Assembly (NCBI GenBank): GCA_009702325.1
Contig: WLID01000008.1
Coordinates: 22,270-86,269, forward strand
From: Actinomycetota bacterium
GTDB lineage: Bacteria; Actinomycetota; Thermoleophilia; Gaiellales; Gaiellaceae
Reading direction: 5' to 3'
Length of the DNA stretch: 64,000 nt
Part shown: positions 35,013 through 44,138 of the stretch, piece after piece
Layout: the number at the start of each line of letters is the position of its first letter
Position numbering within the stretch: the stretch's first letter is position 1
Notes under the pieces: generated by a model
Databases searched by the model: none
What the model saw: the letters and a program-made list of their open reading frames with translations, nothing else
What the model was told of the DNA's origin: nothing
Made by a program: the position numbers and the translations under genes

Positions 35013-36265
35013 CGCGCCCACGGGCGCTCATCGTCCCCTCGGGTTCGGAACTCGCTCGCGGCGACCGCAACGATCGAAACGGGCCCTATCTCGCCGCGTC
35101 ACTTGTGCGACTCGGCGTCGATGTCTCGGGAATCCACATCGTCGGCGACGGCGAAGCCGATCTGCTCGACGCAATCCGCGCAGGGCTGCAGCACGAGATC
35201 CTGGTGATCACCGGCGGACTCGGGCCGACGCACGACGATCGGACGATGGCTCTGATGGCCGAGGCTCTGGGGGTGCCACTGACCGTCGACGAGTCGCTTG
35301 AGCGCGAGATCGAGGAGATCTCGCGGGCCATCGCCGCGCGGCTTGGCCGACCCTATGCGGACTTCCATGACGGTGTACGGAAGCAGGCGACGATCCCGTC
35401 GGGCGCCGAGATCGTTGGCCTTGCCGGCACGGCACCGTCGGTTGTGCTCGCGACCCCGAATGGCATTGCCGTGGTGCTTCCCGGTCCGCCTGCTGAGGTG
35501 CACGCGCTCTGGCCAAAGGCAATCGCAACAGCGGTATTTCAGCGGGCAATCGGAGCGACGCAGGCGCCCACACGCACGACGTATCGCTTCTTTGGTGTTT
35601 CGGAGTCAGCGGTGGCCCAAGCGCTCGCTGCGGCTGGGGGAGAGCCCGAGGGAATCGAAGTCACGATCTGTGCGAGGGAGTTTGAGATCCATGTCGATCT
35701 CCTGGTCTCGGACCGAGCCGCCGGGTTCGTGTCGGCGTTCGAGGAGGCGTTCGTCGGGCCGCTTCGCGGCCACCTCTATGGCATCGGCGATGCGGGGGTG
35801 GAAGAGCGTCTTCTCGCGGCGTGCCGGACGCAGGGATGGACGCTCGCCACGGCCGAATCGTGCACCGGCGGCCTCGTCGCGTCCCGATTGACCGCGATCG
35901 CAGGCTCGAGCGACGCGTTCGTCGGATCCGTCGTCGCCTACGCGAACGCGGTCAAACACACCCAGCTTGGGGTGTCGGAGGCGATCCTTGAGGCCCACGG
36001 CGCGGTCTCAGCGGAGGCCGCAGAAGCGATGGCGACGGGTGTGTGCGACGCGCTCGGCGCAGACGTGGCTGTCTCGATCACGGGGATTGCAGGGCCGGGG
36101 GGCGGGACTGACGAGAAGCCTGTTGGCACCGTGTTCATTCACGCGGTTACGCCACGGGGCAGCGACAGCGTTGCGCTCGGAATCATGGGCAGTCGTGATG
36201 TTGTGCGGGGACGCGCGGCCACCGTTGCCTTGCATCTCCTGCGCCGTCTTGTCGCAGAGGCGTAA
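34997..36265 (+). CDS. cinA: CinA family protein: molybdopterin-binding-like plus NMN deamidase domains
   Basis: The protein has 422 residues from GTG 34997, inside the RodZ-like gene. The N-terminal COG1058 domain shows ALIVPSGSELARGD (equivalent to the usual IGxELLxG), ITGGLGPTHDDRTMALMAEAL and VLPGPPAEVHALW. The C-terminal COG1546 domain shows ATAESCTGGLVASRLTAIAGSS and SITGIAGPGGGTDEKPVGTVFI, typical of pyridine nucleotide (NMN) amidohydrolases. Proximity to recA is conserved in many Gram-positives. Confidence 0.93.
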   Translation: MAAQLTRPRALIVPSGSELARGDRNDRNGPYLAASLVRLGVDVSGIHIVGDGEADLLDAIRAGLQHEILVITGGLGPTHDDRTMALMAEALGVPLTVDESLEREIEEISRAIAARLGRPYADFHDGVRKQATIPSGAEIVGLAGTAPSVVLATPNGIAVVLPGPPAEVHALWPKAIATAVFQRAIGATQAPTRTTYRFFGVSESAVAQALAAAGGEPEGIEVTICAREFEIHVDLLVSDRAAGFVSAFEEAFVGPLRGHLYGIGDAGVEERLLAACRTQGWTLATAESCTGGLVASRLTAIAGSSDAFVGSVVAYANAVKHTQLGVSEAILEAHGAVSAEAAEAMATGVCDALGADVAVSITGIAGPGGGTDEKPVGTVFIHAVTPRGSDSVALGIMGSRDVVRGRAATVALHLLRRLVAEA

Positions 36266-36342
36266 CGGGCGCGATACAGCGCTGTTACGGCAATCGACCT
36301 ACGGTTGCGTGCATGAGGAAGAAGGAACGTCCGATGCGAAAG

Positions 36343-36381
36343 CGAACATGCGTTCGTCCCTACAATACGAACGTATGTCCG
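36343..36381 (+). promoter_or_regulatory. SOS-regulated recA promoter with two LexA boxes
   Basis: Box 1, CGAACATGCGTTCG at 36343-36356, is a perfect match to the Gram-positive SOS consensus CGAACrnryGTTCG. Box 2 at 36368-36381 (CGAACGTATGTCCG) has one mismatch. Between them TACAAT (36361-36366) is a good -10 hexamer. A LexA dimer on either box would cover the promoter. The leader to the recA start is about 100 nt. Confidence 0.8.
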
Positions 36382-36471
36382 TCCGACGCCCCTGACAGAC
36401 TCATTGACCTGCGACCCACCTGGGCGCAGCGGTGACTGACTCGAGAACGTCGCGCTAAGAGGAGGATGAAG

Positions 36472-37569
36472 GTGGATCGCCAGCAAGCATTGGATACGGC
36501 CCTCGGTCAGATCGAACGAAATTTCGGCAAGGGCGCCGTCATGAAGATGAGCGACCGGGGCCAGGTCTCGGTGGGTGCCGTCTCCACGGGCTCGCTCTCG
36601 CTTGACCTCGCGCTCGGCATCGGTGGACTGCCGGCCGGACGCATCGTGGAGATCTTCGGTCCGGAGTCGTCCGGTAAGACGACGCTCGTCTACCACGTGA
36701 TCGCCGAAGCTCAGCGTCGCGGGGGCATCTGCGCCTTCATCGACGCAGAGCACGCGATGGACCCGACCTACGCGAAGCACATCGGCGTGAACATCGATGA
36801 GCTCCTCGTCTCGCAGCCCGATAACGGCGAGCAGGCTCTGGAGATTGCCGAGCTGCTGATCCGCTCAGGTGCCCTCGCGGTCGTGGCAGTCGACTCGGTT
36901 GCTGCGTTGACCCCGAAGGCTGAAATCGAGGGTGAGATGGGTGACTCGCACGTCGGTCTGCAGGCCCGCCTCATGTCGCAGGCACTCCGGAAGCTGGCAG
37001 GGACACTCAACCGCACCGACACGATCTGCATCTTCACGAACCAGCTGCGCGAGAAGATCGGCGTCATGTTCGGCAATCCAGAGACCACACCGGGCGGTCG
37101 CGCGTTGAAGTTCTACGCCTCTGTCCGCCTCGATATCCGTCGAATCGAAACCCTCAAGGAAGGCGTCGATGCAATCGGCAACCGGGTGCGTGTCAAGGTT
37201 GCCAAGAACAAGGTCGCGCCGCCGTTCAAGCAGGCCGAGTTCGACATCATCTACGGCGACGGCATCTCCTGGGAAGGCACTGTCCTTGAGGTCGGTCTCG
37301 ATAAGAAGGTCGTCCAGAAGGCCGGCTCGTACTTCAGCTACGGCGACGAGCGGCTCGGCCAGGGACGGCAGAACGCAACCGCGTTCCTGCGCGAGCATCC
37401 CGACATCGTCCAGAAGATCCTGCACGGCATCCAGGCCGAAGCGGCCGAGGGCCAGATCGTTTCTGCTCGGCTGTTGCCGCTGACAGAGTCAAAGGACGTC
37501 ACTCCAGTCGTGCCAGTTGAAGAACCTGAGGTCGAAGTCGCAACCGAAGAGGCTGCCGTCGTCGCCTAA
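36472..37569 (+). CDS. recA: Recombinase RecA
   Basis: The protein has 365 residues from GTG 36472. RecA forms filaments on ssDNA for strand exchange and triggers LexA cleavage. Seen: [20 protein letters not shown], Walker [40 protein letters not shown] and [22 protein letters not shown], then a long acidic C-terminus. The AGAGGAGG ribosome-binding site abuts ATG 36466 but is ideally spaced for GTG 36472, which also gives the canonical MDRQ start. It is followed by recX. Confidence 0.97.
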   Translation: MDRQQALDTALGQIERNFGKGAVMKMSDRGQVSVGAVSTGSLSLDLALGIGGLPAGRIVEIFGPESSGKTTLVYHVIAEAQRRGGICAFIDAEHAMDPTYAKHIGVNIDELLVSQPDNGEQALEIAELLIRSGALAVVAVDSVAALTPKAEIEGEMGDSHVGLQARLMSQALRKLAGTLNRTDTICIFTNQLREKIGVMFGNPETTPGGRALKFYASVRLDIRRIETLKEGVDAIGNRVRVKVAKNKVAPPFKQAEFDIIYGDGISWEGTVLEVGLDKKVVQKAGSYFSYGDERLGQGRQNATAFLREHPDIVQKILHGIQAEAAEGQIVSARLLPLTESKDVTPVVPVEEPEVEVATEEAAVVA

Positions 37570-37604
37570 CGGCGACCGTCGGCCACACGCACGGAGCGCA
37601 GGGG

Positions 37605-38195
37605 ATGGGGCGGCGCGTCACGGCGGTAGAGCCTGAAAAGGGCGATCGTGTTCGGATCGACCTTGATGGAGTGCCGTGGCGTGTCGTCCCAACTCTCGCT
37701 GCAGTCCGAGCCAGACTCACGCCTGGAATCGAGCTCGACCGGGAACGTGCGCTCGAATTGCATCGCGCACTCCGCGCGACCGAGGCCGACACCCGCGCCA
37801 CGCGGGCGCTCGCACGCCGCGATCGCACACGGGCATCGCTCGATGCCCTGCTCGAACGGCGTGGCATCCGTCCCGACGATCGCAAACAGGCGATCAAACG
37901 ACTCGCCGACGCCGGGGCGCTCGATGACAACCGCTATGCGCACAACCGGGCAGCCACGCTCGCAACCCGCGGGTACGGTGACCGCGCAATCCGGCACGAC
38001 CTCGAACAGGCGGGGGCAGCACCCACCGTCATCGACCAAGCGATTGAGGCGCTCACCCCGGAAACGGAACGTCTTCACGCCATTGTGGGCCCTTCTCCGA
38101 CACTCCGAGACCTTCGACGGCTCGCGACCAAGGGATTCGACTCCGCTGCCTTAGAAGACCTCGCAGCCACGCTCGGCTTCGACGAGGCCGCCTAA
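37605..38195 (+). CDS. recX: RecX, regulator of RecA
   Basis: The protein has 196 residues from ATG 37605, 35 nt after recA, where RecX is normally found. It limits RecA filament growth. Seen: three-helix repeats rich in Arg and Ala, including RALARRDRTRASLDALLERRGI, KRLADAGALDDNRYAHNRA and GYGDRAIRHDLEQAGA. A GGCCGC-CTAA-GCGGCC hairpin (38186-38201) straddles the stop codon. Confidence 0.85.
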   Translation: MGRRVTAVEPEKGDRVRIDLDGVPWRVVPTLAAVRARLTPGIELDRERALELHRALRATEADTRATRALARRDRTRASLDALLERRGIRPDDRKQAIKRLADAGALDDNRYAHNRAATLATRGYGDRAIRHDLEQAGAAPTVIDQAIEALTPETERLHAIVGPSPTLRDLRRLATKGFDSAALEDLAATLGFDEAA

Positions 38196-38262
38196 GCGGC
38201 CCAACCGGGGCCAGCGCGACGCCAACCGGCAGCGCCCTCCGCTCACCTCACCCGTTCGCGGA

Positions 38263-38268
38263 TACCCT
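38263..38268 (+). promoter_or_regulatory. Candidate -10 element for leaderless miaB
   Basis: TACCCT ends 6 nt before GTG 38275 with no Shine-Dalgarno sequence between. Confidence 0.45.
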
Positions 38269-38274
38269 TTCCCG

Positions 38275-39639
38275 GTGCGCAGGTACCACGTCACCACCTT
38301 CGGGTGCCAGATGAACGCCCACGATTCCGAACGAATCAAAGGGCTACTCGAAGACCTTGGGCTCGGCGAAGCACCGACGTCGGAAGAGGCCGACGTCGTC
38401 GTCTTCAACACGTGCACCATCCGCGAGAAGCCCGACACCAAGCTCGCTGCCTACCTCGGTGAAGCCGCAGCCAGCAAACGGCGCGACCCATCGAAAGTGA
38501 TCGCCGTCGGCGGCTGCTACGCAGAAGCGCAACAAGAACGCCTCTTCAACCTGTATCCCGATGTTGACGTCGCTTTCGGGCCAGGCTCAATCGCACACCT
38601 CGGCGACTGGCTCGGCGCAGGCGGAGTGGGGGTCGCGCGTGGCCGGTTCGGCCTCGACGACCGCGCCTTCGCCGCCGAACTCCCCCAACACGGCGAACGA
38701 ACACACCAAGCGTGGGTTCAAGTCTCCATGGGCTGCAACTCGACCTGCTCCTACTGCATCGTCCCGTCCGTCCGTGGACGCGAACAAAGCCGGCGACCCG
38801 GCGACATCCTCGCCGAAGTCACCAACCTGGCCGCGACCGGCGTGCGCGAAATCACACTCCTCGGGCAAAACGTCAACTCGTGGGGCCGCGACCTGCTCCC
38901 CGACATCCACACGGAATTCGGTGAGCTCCTCCGGGCCTGCGACGAAGTCGACGGCATCGAACGCATCCGTTTCACGAGCCCTCACCCGAAAGACTTCCGC
39001 GAACCGGTCATCGCCGCCATGGCTGAATGCAGCGCCGTGTGCGAGCAGATTCACCTGCCGCTCCAGTCAGGTTCAAGCCGTGTGCTCAAAGCGATGCGCC
39101 GCACATACGACCGCGACCGCTACATCGCCCTCGCACACAAGCTGCGCGACCGGATCCCCGACGTAGCCCTCGGCACCGACATCATCGTCGGGTTCCCCGG
39201 CGAAACCGACGCCGACTTCGAAGAGACGCTTGCTGTCGTCGCAGAGGTTGGCTTCGAGAGCGCCTTCACGTTCGTCTACTCACCGCGCTCGGGAACCGAC
39301 GCCGCCGTCATGGACGACCAAGTGCCACACGAACTGAAGATCGAACGCATGGAACGACTTGTCGAACTCACCCAATCGATCGCGAAAGCAAAGAACGAAG
39401 CGCGCATCGGCCGGATCGAAGAGGTGCTCGTTGAAGGGCCCTCGCGCACCGACGAAACACAACTGCGCGGACGCACCCGCCGCAACACAACCGTCAACTT
39501 CACCGGCACCGCCGCAAGCGGAACCCTCGTCGACGTCTCGATCGAATCGGCGACATCGACAACGCTGCGCGGCCGCCGGGTGACAGCCGACAACGACGGC
39601 GTGATCACGGGAACAACCGGTCGTTCTGGCAGGCTCTAG
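38275..39639 (+). CDS. miaB: tRNA-2-methylthio-N6-dimethylallyladenosine synthase
   Basis: The protein has 454 residues from GTG 38275. This radical-SAM methylthiotransferase acts on i6A37 of tRNA. Seen: the N-terminal cluster domain with FGCQMN, FNTCTIRE and GGCYAE cysteines, the radical-SAM motif GCNSTCSYCIVPSVRGREQSR, LLGQNVNSWG, LPLQSGSSRVLKAMRR and a C-terminal TRAM domain. Its substrate-maker miaA lies downstream, with an SDR gene between them. Confidence 0.96.
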   Translation: MRRYHVTTFGCQMNAHDSERIKGLLEDLGLGEAPTSEEADVVVFNTCTIREKPDTKLAAYLGEAAASKRRDPSKVIAVGGCYAEAQQERLFNLYPDVDVAFGPGSIAHLGDWLGAGGVGVARGRFGLDDRAFAAELPQHGERTHQAWVQVSMGCNSTCSYCIVPSVRGREQSRRPGDILAEVTNLAATGVREITLLGQNVNSWGRDLLPDIHTEFGELLRACDEVDGIERIRFTSPHPKDFREPVIAAMAECSAVCEQIHLPLQSGSSRVLKAMRRTYDRDRYIALAHKLRDRIPDVALGTDIIVGFPGETDADFEETLAVVAEVGFESAFTFVYSPRSGTDAAVMDDQVPHELKIERMERLVELTQSIAKAKNEARIGRIEEVLVEGPSRTDETQLRGRTRRNTTVNFTGTAASGTLVDVSIESATSTTLRGRRVTADNDGVITGTTGRSGRL

Positions 39640-39643
39640 ACCA

Positions 39644-40672
39644 ATGCGCATCCTGATCACCGGTTCGTCCGGACAAATCGGCACGAACCTCGCCCACCGG
39701 CTTCAGGCCGACGGGCACTGGGTATTCGGAGTCGACAAGCGGCCGAACGCCTGGACGAACTCGTTCGACACGCTGTTGCAAGACCTCTCCGGGCACTACG
39801 CGGCCTACCAAGGTGGCATCAACGGCGTCGATTACCCCGAAGTCGACCTTGTCGTGCATCTCGCTGCTCACGCAAAGGTGCATGAGCTCGTGCGCAAGCC
39901 GCACCGAGCCCTCGAGAACACGATCATGACGTTCAACGTCCTCGAGTACTGCCGCCAGCTCAACCTGCCGCTCGTCTTCTCATCAACGCGTGAGGTCTAC
40001 GGTGACGTCCACCGATTCGAGGAATACGGCGAAGCGACCGCAGATTTCGCCTACACCGAGAGCCCGTACTCCGCGTCGAAGATCGCATCGGAGGCGTACG
40101 TCTATTCCTACGCCCGATGCTACGACCTGCAGTACCTCGTCTTCCGCTTCTCAAACGTCTACGGCCGGTTCGACAACGACCTGCACCGTATGAAGCGCGT
40201 GCTGCCGCTCTTCACCCACCAGATGAGTCGCGGCGAACCGATTGTCGTCTTCGGTGGCGACGAGAAGGTGCTCGACTTCACGTACGTCGACGACTGCATC
40301 GACGGAATCGTCGCCGGCATCGAACGCCTCTCGGCAGGGACCGTCACAAACGAAACGTTCAACCTCGCCTACGGACAAGGCAACACGCTTGTGCGTGCAG
40401 CCGAACTGATCGCAAAGGAACTCGGCGTCGACCCCGTCATCCGCCACGAGCCGTCGTTGCTCGGCGAAGTGACCCACTACGTCGCCGACATCCGCAAGGC
40501 TCGCGAATTTCTTGGTTGGACGCCATCGACACCGCTCGACGCAGGCATCCCGAAGTCCGTCCAGTGGTTCAACGAATGGCGGGCATCCCATCCCGACGAA
40601 GACCGGGAACTCGCCGCCGACCACTCCGACGGCGACATCCAGCACGGATTCAAGCAGCCAACTCGGCCGTGA
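39644..40672 (+). CDS. NAD-dependent sugar epimerase/dehydratase (extended SDR)
   Basis: The protein has 342 residues from ATG 39644. Seen: the Rossmann motif GSSGQIGTNLA, VVHLAAHAKV, SSTREVYGD, the catalytic YSASK (YxxxK) and VFRFSNVYGR, as in nucleotide-sugar 4-epimerases and UDP-glucuronate-type enzymes. Substrate not identifiable. It is unexpected between miaB and miaA and overlaps miaA by 4 nt (GTGA), so it is transcribed with the tRNA-modification genes. Confidence 0.9.
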   Translation: MRILITGSSGQIGTNLAHRLQADGHWVFGVDKRPNAWTNSFDTLLQDLSGHYAAYQGGINGVDYPEVDLVVHLAAHAKVHELVRKPHRALENTIMTFNVLEYCRQLNLPLVFSSTREVYGDVHRFEEYGEATADFAYTESPYSASKIASEAYVYSYARCYDLQYLVFRFSNVYGRFDNDLHRMKRVLPLFTHQMSRGEPIVVFGGDEKVLDFTYVDDCIDGIVAGIERLSAGTVTNETFNLAYGQGNTLVRAAELIAKELGVDPVIRHEPSLLGEVTHYVADIRKAREFLGWTPSTPLDAGIPKSVQWFNEWRASHPDEDRELAADHSDGDIQHGFKQPTRP

Positions 40673-41583
40673 ACCACGGCGCACCGCCCGTCGTCGCCAT
40701 CTTCGGGCCGACGGCGTCGGGCAAGAGCGCACTCGTTGAGGCACTTCTCGCGCACCTTCCTGACGCAGAGGCCGTCTCCGCCGACTCCGCCGCTATCTAC
40801 GCCGGATTGCCGATCATCACCGCGGCGCCCAACCATCCGGCGCACCTCGTCGGCACCGTGCCGCTCACCGACGACGTCTCAGTCGCTGAATACCAACGCT
40901 CAGCGCACGCAACGATCGACGCGATCCTCGACCGAGGCAACACCCCAATCGTTGTGGGCGGAACAGGCCTCTACTTTCGTGCCGCCCTCTCCGCCCTCAC
41001 GTTCCCTCCGGCCCCATCCGATGAACTCCGCGCACGCTGGAACAGCCACTACGACGAGAACGGTGGCGACGCGACCTACGCACTGCTCGCCGAACGTGAC
41101 CCACGCGCAGCGTCCCGCATTCACGCCAACGATCGCCGACGCGTCGTGCGCGCGCTCGAACTTACCGAGCTTGGATCGTCGCTTGCGCCCGAAGGTGAAA
41201 ACCGATTGTGGACCGACGACATGCGCCGACCCACAATCCTGATCACCCTCGACGGTCCGGCCGAGATGCTCGACGCCCGCATCGCCCAACGGGCCCACGA
41301 GATGGCTGCTGCAGGTGCCGGTGACGAGGCAAAACGTGCATGGGCCGAGCCGCTCTCAGACACCGCACGAAAGATCCTGGGACTCGAACAGTTCGCCACC
41401 CTTGCCGAAGGTGAGGCGATCGACGCGGTCGCGCTCGCGACCCGTCAGCTTGCCCGATACCAACGAAAGTGGCTTCGTCGACTTCCCGCGGCCGCTACCC
41501 TCGAATTCACGCGTTCCCTCGAGGAGTTGTCCGATGCAGTTGTCTCGTTGGCAGGCTCAAGGAAATATCTATCTCGTGGCTGA
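40669..41583 (+). CDS. miaA: tRNA dimethylallyltransferase
   Basis: The protein has 304 residues from GTG 40669. MiaA adds the isopentenyl group to A37 before MiaB acts. Seen: GPTASGKSAL P-loop, SADSAAIYAGLPIITAAP (the usual Gln of DSxQxY is Ala), VVGGTGLYFRAALSAL, NDRRRVVRALE and the C-terminal ATRQLARYQRKWLRRL block. A much longer frame back to 40117 lies inside the epimerase gene and is rejected. Its end overlaps dapF by 50 nt. Confidence 0.94.
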   Translation: MNHGAPPVVAIFGPTASGKSALVEALLAHLPDAEAVSADSAAIYAGLPIITAAPNHPAHLVGTVPLTDDVSVAEYQRSAHATIDAILDRGNTPIVVGGTGLYFRAALSALTFPPAPSDELRARWNSHYDENGGDATYALLAERDPRAASRIHANDRRRVVRALELTELGSSLAPEGENRLWTDDMRRPTILITLDGPAEMLDARIAQRAHEMAAAGAGDEAKRAWAEPLSDTARKILGLEQFATLAEGEAIDAVALATRQLARYQRKWLRRLPAAATLEFTRSLEELSDAVVSLAGSRKYLSRG

Positions 41584-42244
41584 ACCAGCTGCGAATGCAG
41601 CTCCGCTCGACGCAGCGTCGGTGGCAGCGCACGTCGGCGACGCCGACGGAATCCTCGAAGTGCTCGCGGTCGGCGACGACTTTGTCGACATCAACATCTG
41701 GAATCCCGATGGCAGCCTTGCCGAAATGTCAGGGAACGGCACACGCATCGCCGCGCAGTGGCTTAGCAGCAAGACGGGCAGCCGCTCTGTCGCAGTGAAT
41801 GTCGGGACGCGCACTGTGAAAGCGACACTGATGCCCGACGGGCTCGTCGAACAAGACATGGGCCCCGTTACCGTCGGCACACCCGAAGAGATCGAAGGGA
41901 TTCGGTTCCGACGCGTCGACGTTGGTAACCCGCATGCCGTCGTCGAAGACGATCCTGCACGTCTCGACACCGTCGGTCCCTACCTTGAGACACACGAGCG
42001 CTTCCCGAACCGCACCAACGTCCAGGTGGCACGCTGGACCGACGCCACACATATTGAGGCGCGCGTGTGGGAACGCGGAGTAGGGGAGACGGGATCGTCT
42101 GGATCGAGCGCCGTTGCCGTTGCGGCCGCGCTCGGTGCGACGGCGGCCACCATCGTGTTCCCCGGCGGGCCGCTCAACGTGCGGTTCGCGGATGGACACG
42201 CCTTCCTTGTCGGGCCTGCCGAACGTGACGAGGTCGCAGCATGA
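41534..42244 (+). CDS. dapF: Diaminopimelate epimerase homologue lacking both catalytic cysteines
   Basis: The protein has 236 residues from ATG 41534, somewhat short. DapF interconverts LL- and meso-DAP using two Cys as acid/base. The fold signatures are clear: WQAQGNIYLV near the start, the first active-site loop EMSGNGTR, VDVGNPHAV and the second loop VGETGSSGSSA. The two loops normally read xCGNGxR and GETxxCGxG, yet here residues 66 (TCA) and 189 (TCT) are both Ser. It may be inactive, use Ser, or act on another amino acid. It overlaps miaA by 50 nt and the next gene by 4 nt. Confidence 0.85.
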   Translation: MQLSRWQAQGNIYLVAEPAANAAPLDAASVAAHVGDADGILEVLAVGDDFVDINIWNPDGSLAEMSGNGTRIAAQWLSSKTGSRSVAVNVGTRTVKATLMPDGLVEQDMGPVTVGTPEEIEGIRFRRVDVGNPHAVVEDDPARLDTVGPYLETHERFPNRTNVQVARWTDATHIEARVWERGVGETGSSGSSAVAVAAALGATAATIVFPGGPLNVRFADGHAFLVGPAERDEVAA

Positions 42245-43383
42245 TGCGTCGTCGTGCAGCAGCGACCGCGGTGGCATGCGTCAGCGCGCTGTGTGTGGCT
42301 GCCTACAGCCAAGCCGCGAACTGGCGCACGTTCCATGCCAACACCCAAGGTTTCGCCATCTCGTTGCCCGAGTCGTGGGCGGCAGTCTCAACGTTCGATC
42401 AAGCGACACTCAACAAGCTCTCACAGGAGGCCGGCTTCGCGTCAATCGCGAGCGTCTCATCGACCGACTCGGGTGTCACCGTCTTCGCGTCCGATAAGAC
42501 GGCGTTCATGGACGCGGGCGCCTACCGCACGAACCTCACCTCGCTCACCGCCGTCTTGAACGACGCAGTCAAGTCGTTCCGCGCAAGCAAGAGCACCTCG
42601 GATGTCACCGCGACGACGGTCGTCCTGCCCGCGGGTACCGCGGGTGTCGTGACGTATCGCCTCGGAAGCGGCACGGGCCAGACAAAAGCCAACGAGTTCA
42701 CGTTCTTCCGTGACGGTGTTGTGCACGTCCTGAATTACGCCGTGCCGGTCGCGCGATGGGGGACATATGCCGCGACGTTCAAGGCGAGCGCACAGACCTT
42801 CGAGTACGAGAAGGGGCAGGACGTGAGCGGACTTGTGCTGAGTGCGCGCGATCTTGGGAAGGGCTTCGTCCGCGAGTCGTTTCCCGCCGGAGCGAGCGTA
42901 ATCGGGGCGACAACCCTCGACCTCTGCAATCAGACGTTCCCCAGCGAGGCGCTGCGCACATCACGGCTCCAAGTGCGGTTTCGCTACGGCAAGGACTATC
43001 CGGTCTCTAACGAAGTGGTGGCATATGCGTCAGGGGGTGCTGCGCAGGCGCTGACCGAGGTGAAGAGCGCTGCTACCGCCTGTAGCGCCACGACGATCAC
43101 ACAGATCCAGGGAAGCAGCCGCGTGTCGTTTCACACGTCGAGCTTGAACGTTGCAGGACTACCCGCGGGAGCAGTTGCGATGACGCTCCATGTAACGCTG
43201 CTTCGCGCCGGAAAGACCCTCACCCAGGATGGCGTGGCGGTCTACCTCGTTCGTGGCAACGTGCTCTCAGGCATCTACGCGTACGCATCCAAGGAGCTTC
43301 CTTTGGGGAAGCTCACCCAGATCGTCGTGCATGCGGCCGAGCGAAGCGCGCAGAAGCTCGGCGGCGTCACCCTCGCCGCCTGA
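42241..43383 (+). CDS. Secreted protein of unknown function
   Basis: The protein has 380 residues from ATG 42241. An N-terminal signal peptide (RRRAAATAVACVSALCVAAYSQA) precedes two similar-looking alpha/beta halves. The first begins FHANTQGFAISLPESWAAV, reminiscent of PsbP-like or PknH-sensor-like lipoprotein domains. The second contains a pair of Cys (DLCNQTF and TACSA) that could form a disulfide. ATGA overlap with dapF. No function can be assigned. Confidence 0.7.
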   Translation: MMRRRAAATAVACVSALCVAAYSQAANWRTFHANTQGFAISLPESWAAVSTFDQATLNKLSQEAGFASIASVSSTDSGVTVFASDKTAFMDAGAYRTNLTSLTAVLNDAVKSFRASKSTSDVTATTVVLPAGTAGVVTYRLGSGTGQTKANEFTFFRDGVVHVLNYAVPVARWGTYAATFKASAQTFEYEKGQDVSGLVLSARDLGKGFVRESFPAGASVIGATTLDLCNQTFPSEALRTSRLQVRFRYGKDYPVSNEVVAYASGGAAQALTEVKSAATACSATTITQIQGSSRVSFHTSSLNVAGLPAGAVAMTLHVTLLRAGKTLTQDGVAVYLVRGNVLSGIYAYASKELPLGKLTQIVVHAAERSAQKLGGVTLAA

Positions 43384-43394
43384 CCTAGCAGGCG

Positions 43395-44138
43395 CTACGC
43401 GCCGACGCCGAATTCCCGCAACGCACTGTTGAGCGACGTCTTGAGGTCGGTTGACTCGTTGCGGTACCCGATGATCAACGCGCAATGCAGGTCGAACGCT
43501 CCCGCCGGAAACTCTTTTCGTCGGGTGCCGGGAACGACGACGGCGCGTGGGGGTACCTCGCCGCGGTACTCAACCGGCTCGGAGCCGGTGACATCGATGA
43601 TCGGTACCGAAGCGGTCAACGACACGTTTGGTGCGAGTACAGCTTCGCGGCCGACGCGGACGCCTTCAACAACGATGCAGCGCGAGCCAATGAACGCGCC
43701 ATCCTCGACGATTACGGGGCGCGCTCCGGGCGGTTCAAGCACGCCTCCGATGCCGACACCACCGGCGAGATGAACGTTCGCGCCGATCTGCGCCCCCGAG
43801 CCAACGGTTGCCCAGGTGTCGACCATCGTGTTCGGCCCAACCCACGCGCCAATATTTACGTAGGAGGGCATCAACACGACTCCGCGTGAAAGGAACGAGC
43901 CGTAGCGGGCCACGGCTGGCGGCACCACGCGAACACCGAGTTCCGCATAGCCGGTCTTGAGCGGAATCTTGTCGTGGTACTCGTAGGGGCCAACCTCGCG
44001 CGTTTCCATCGTCTGTGTGCGGAAGAAGTCGAGGATCGCGGCCTGAACGTCTTGGTTGACGACCCATTCGTCGCCGACCTGCTCGGCGACGCGAAGCTCA
44101 CCACGGTCGAGTGCTGCGATCGTCTCTTGGGTCGTCAT
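43395..44138 (-). CDS. dapD: Tetrahydrodipicolinate N-succinyltransferase
   Basis: The protein has 247 residues. It succinylates tetrahydrodipicolinate using succinyl-CoA. Seen: an N-terminal helical domain, then left-handed beta-helix hexapeptide repeats (MPSYVNIGAWVGPNTMVDTWATVGSGAQIGANVHLAGG), and IGSRCIVVEGVRVG. It is the last gene of the minus-strand dapE-dapC-dapD operon and overlaps dapC by 4 nt. Confidence 0.95.
   Translation of the reverse strand: MTTQETIAALDRGELRVAEQVGDEWVVNQDVQAAILDFFRTQTMETREVGPYEYHDKIPLKTGYAELGVRVVPPAVARYGSFLSRGVVLMPSYVNIGAWVGPNTMVDTWATVGSGAQIGANVHLAGGVGIGGVLEPPGARPVIVEDGAFIGSRCIVVEGVRVGREAVLAPNVSLTASVPIIDVTGSEPVEYRGEVPPRAVVVPGTRRKEFPAGAFDLHCALIIGYRNESTDLKTSLNSALREFGVGA

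Noticed and set aside
40117..40668. 184-codon N-terminal extension of miaA
   Set aside because: It overlaps the epimerase in another frame, is Arg-rich and unlike any MiaA N-terminus; GTG 40669 gives the normal length.
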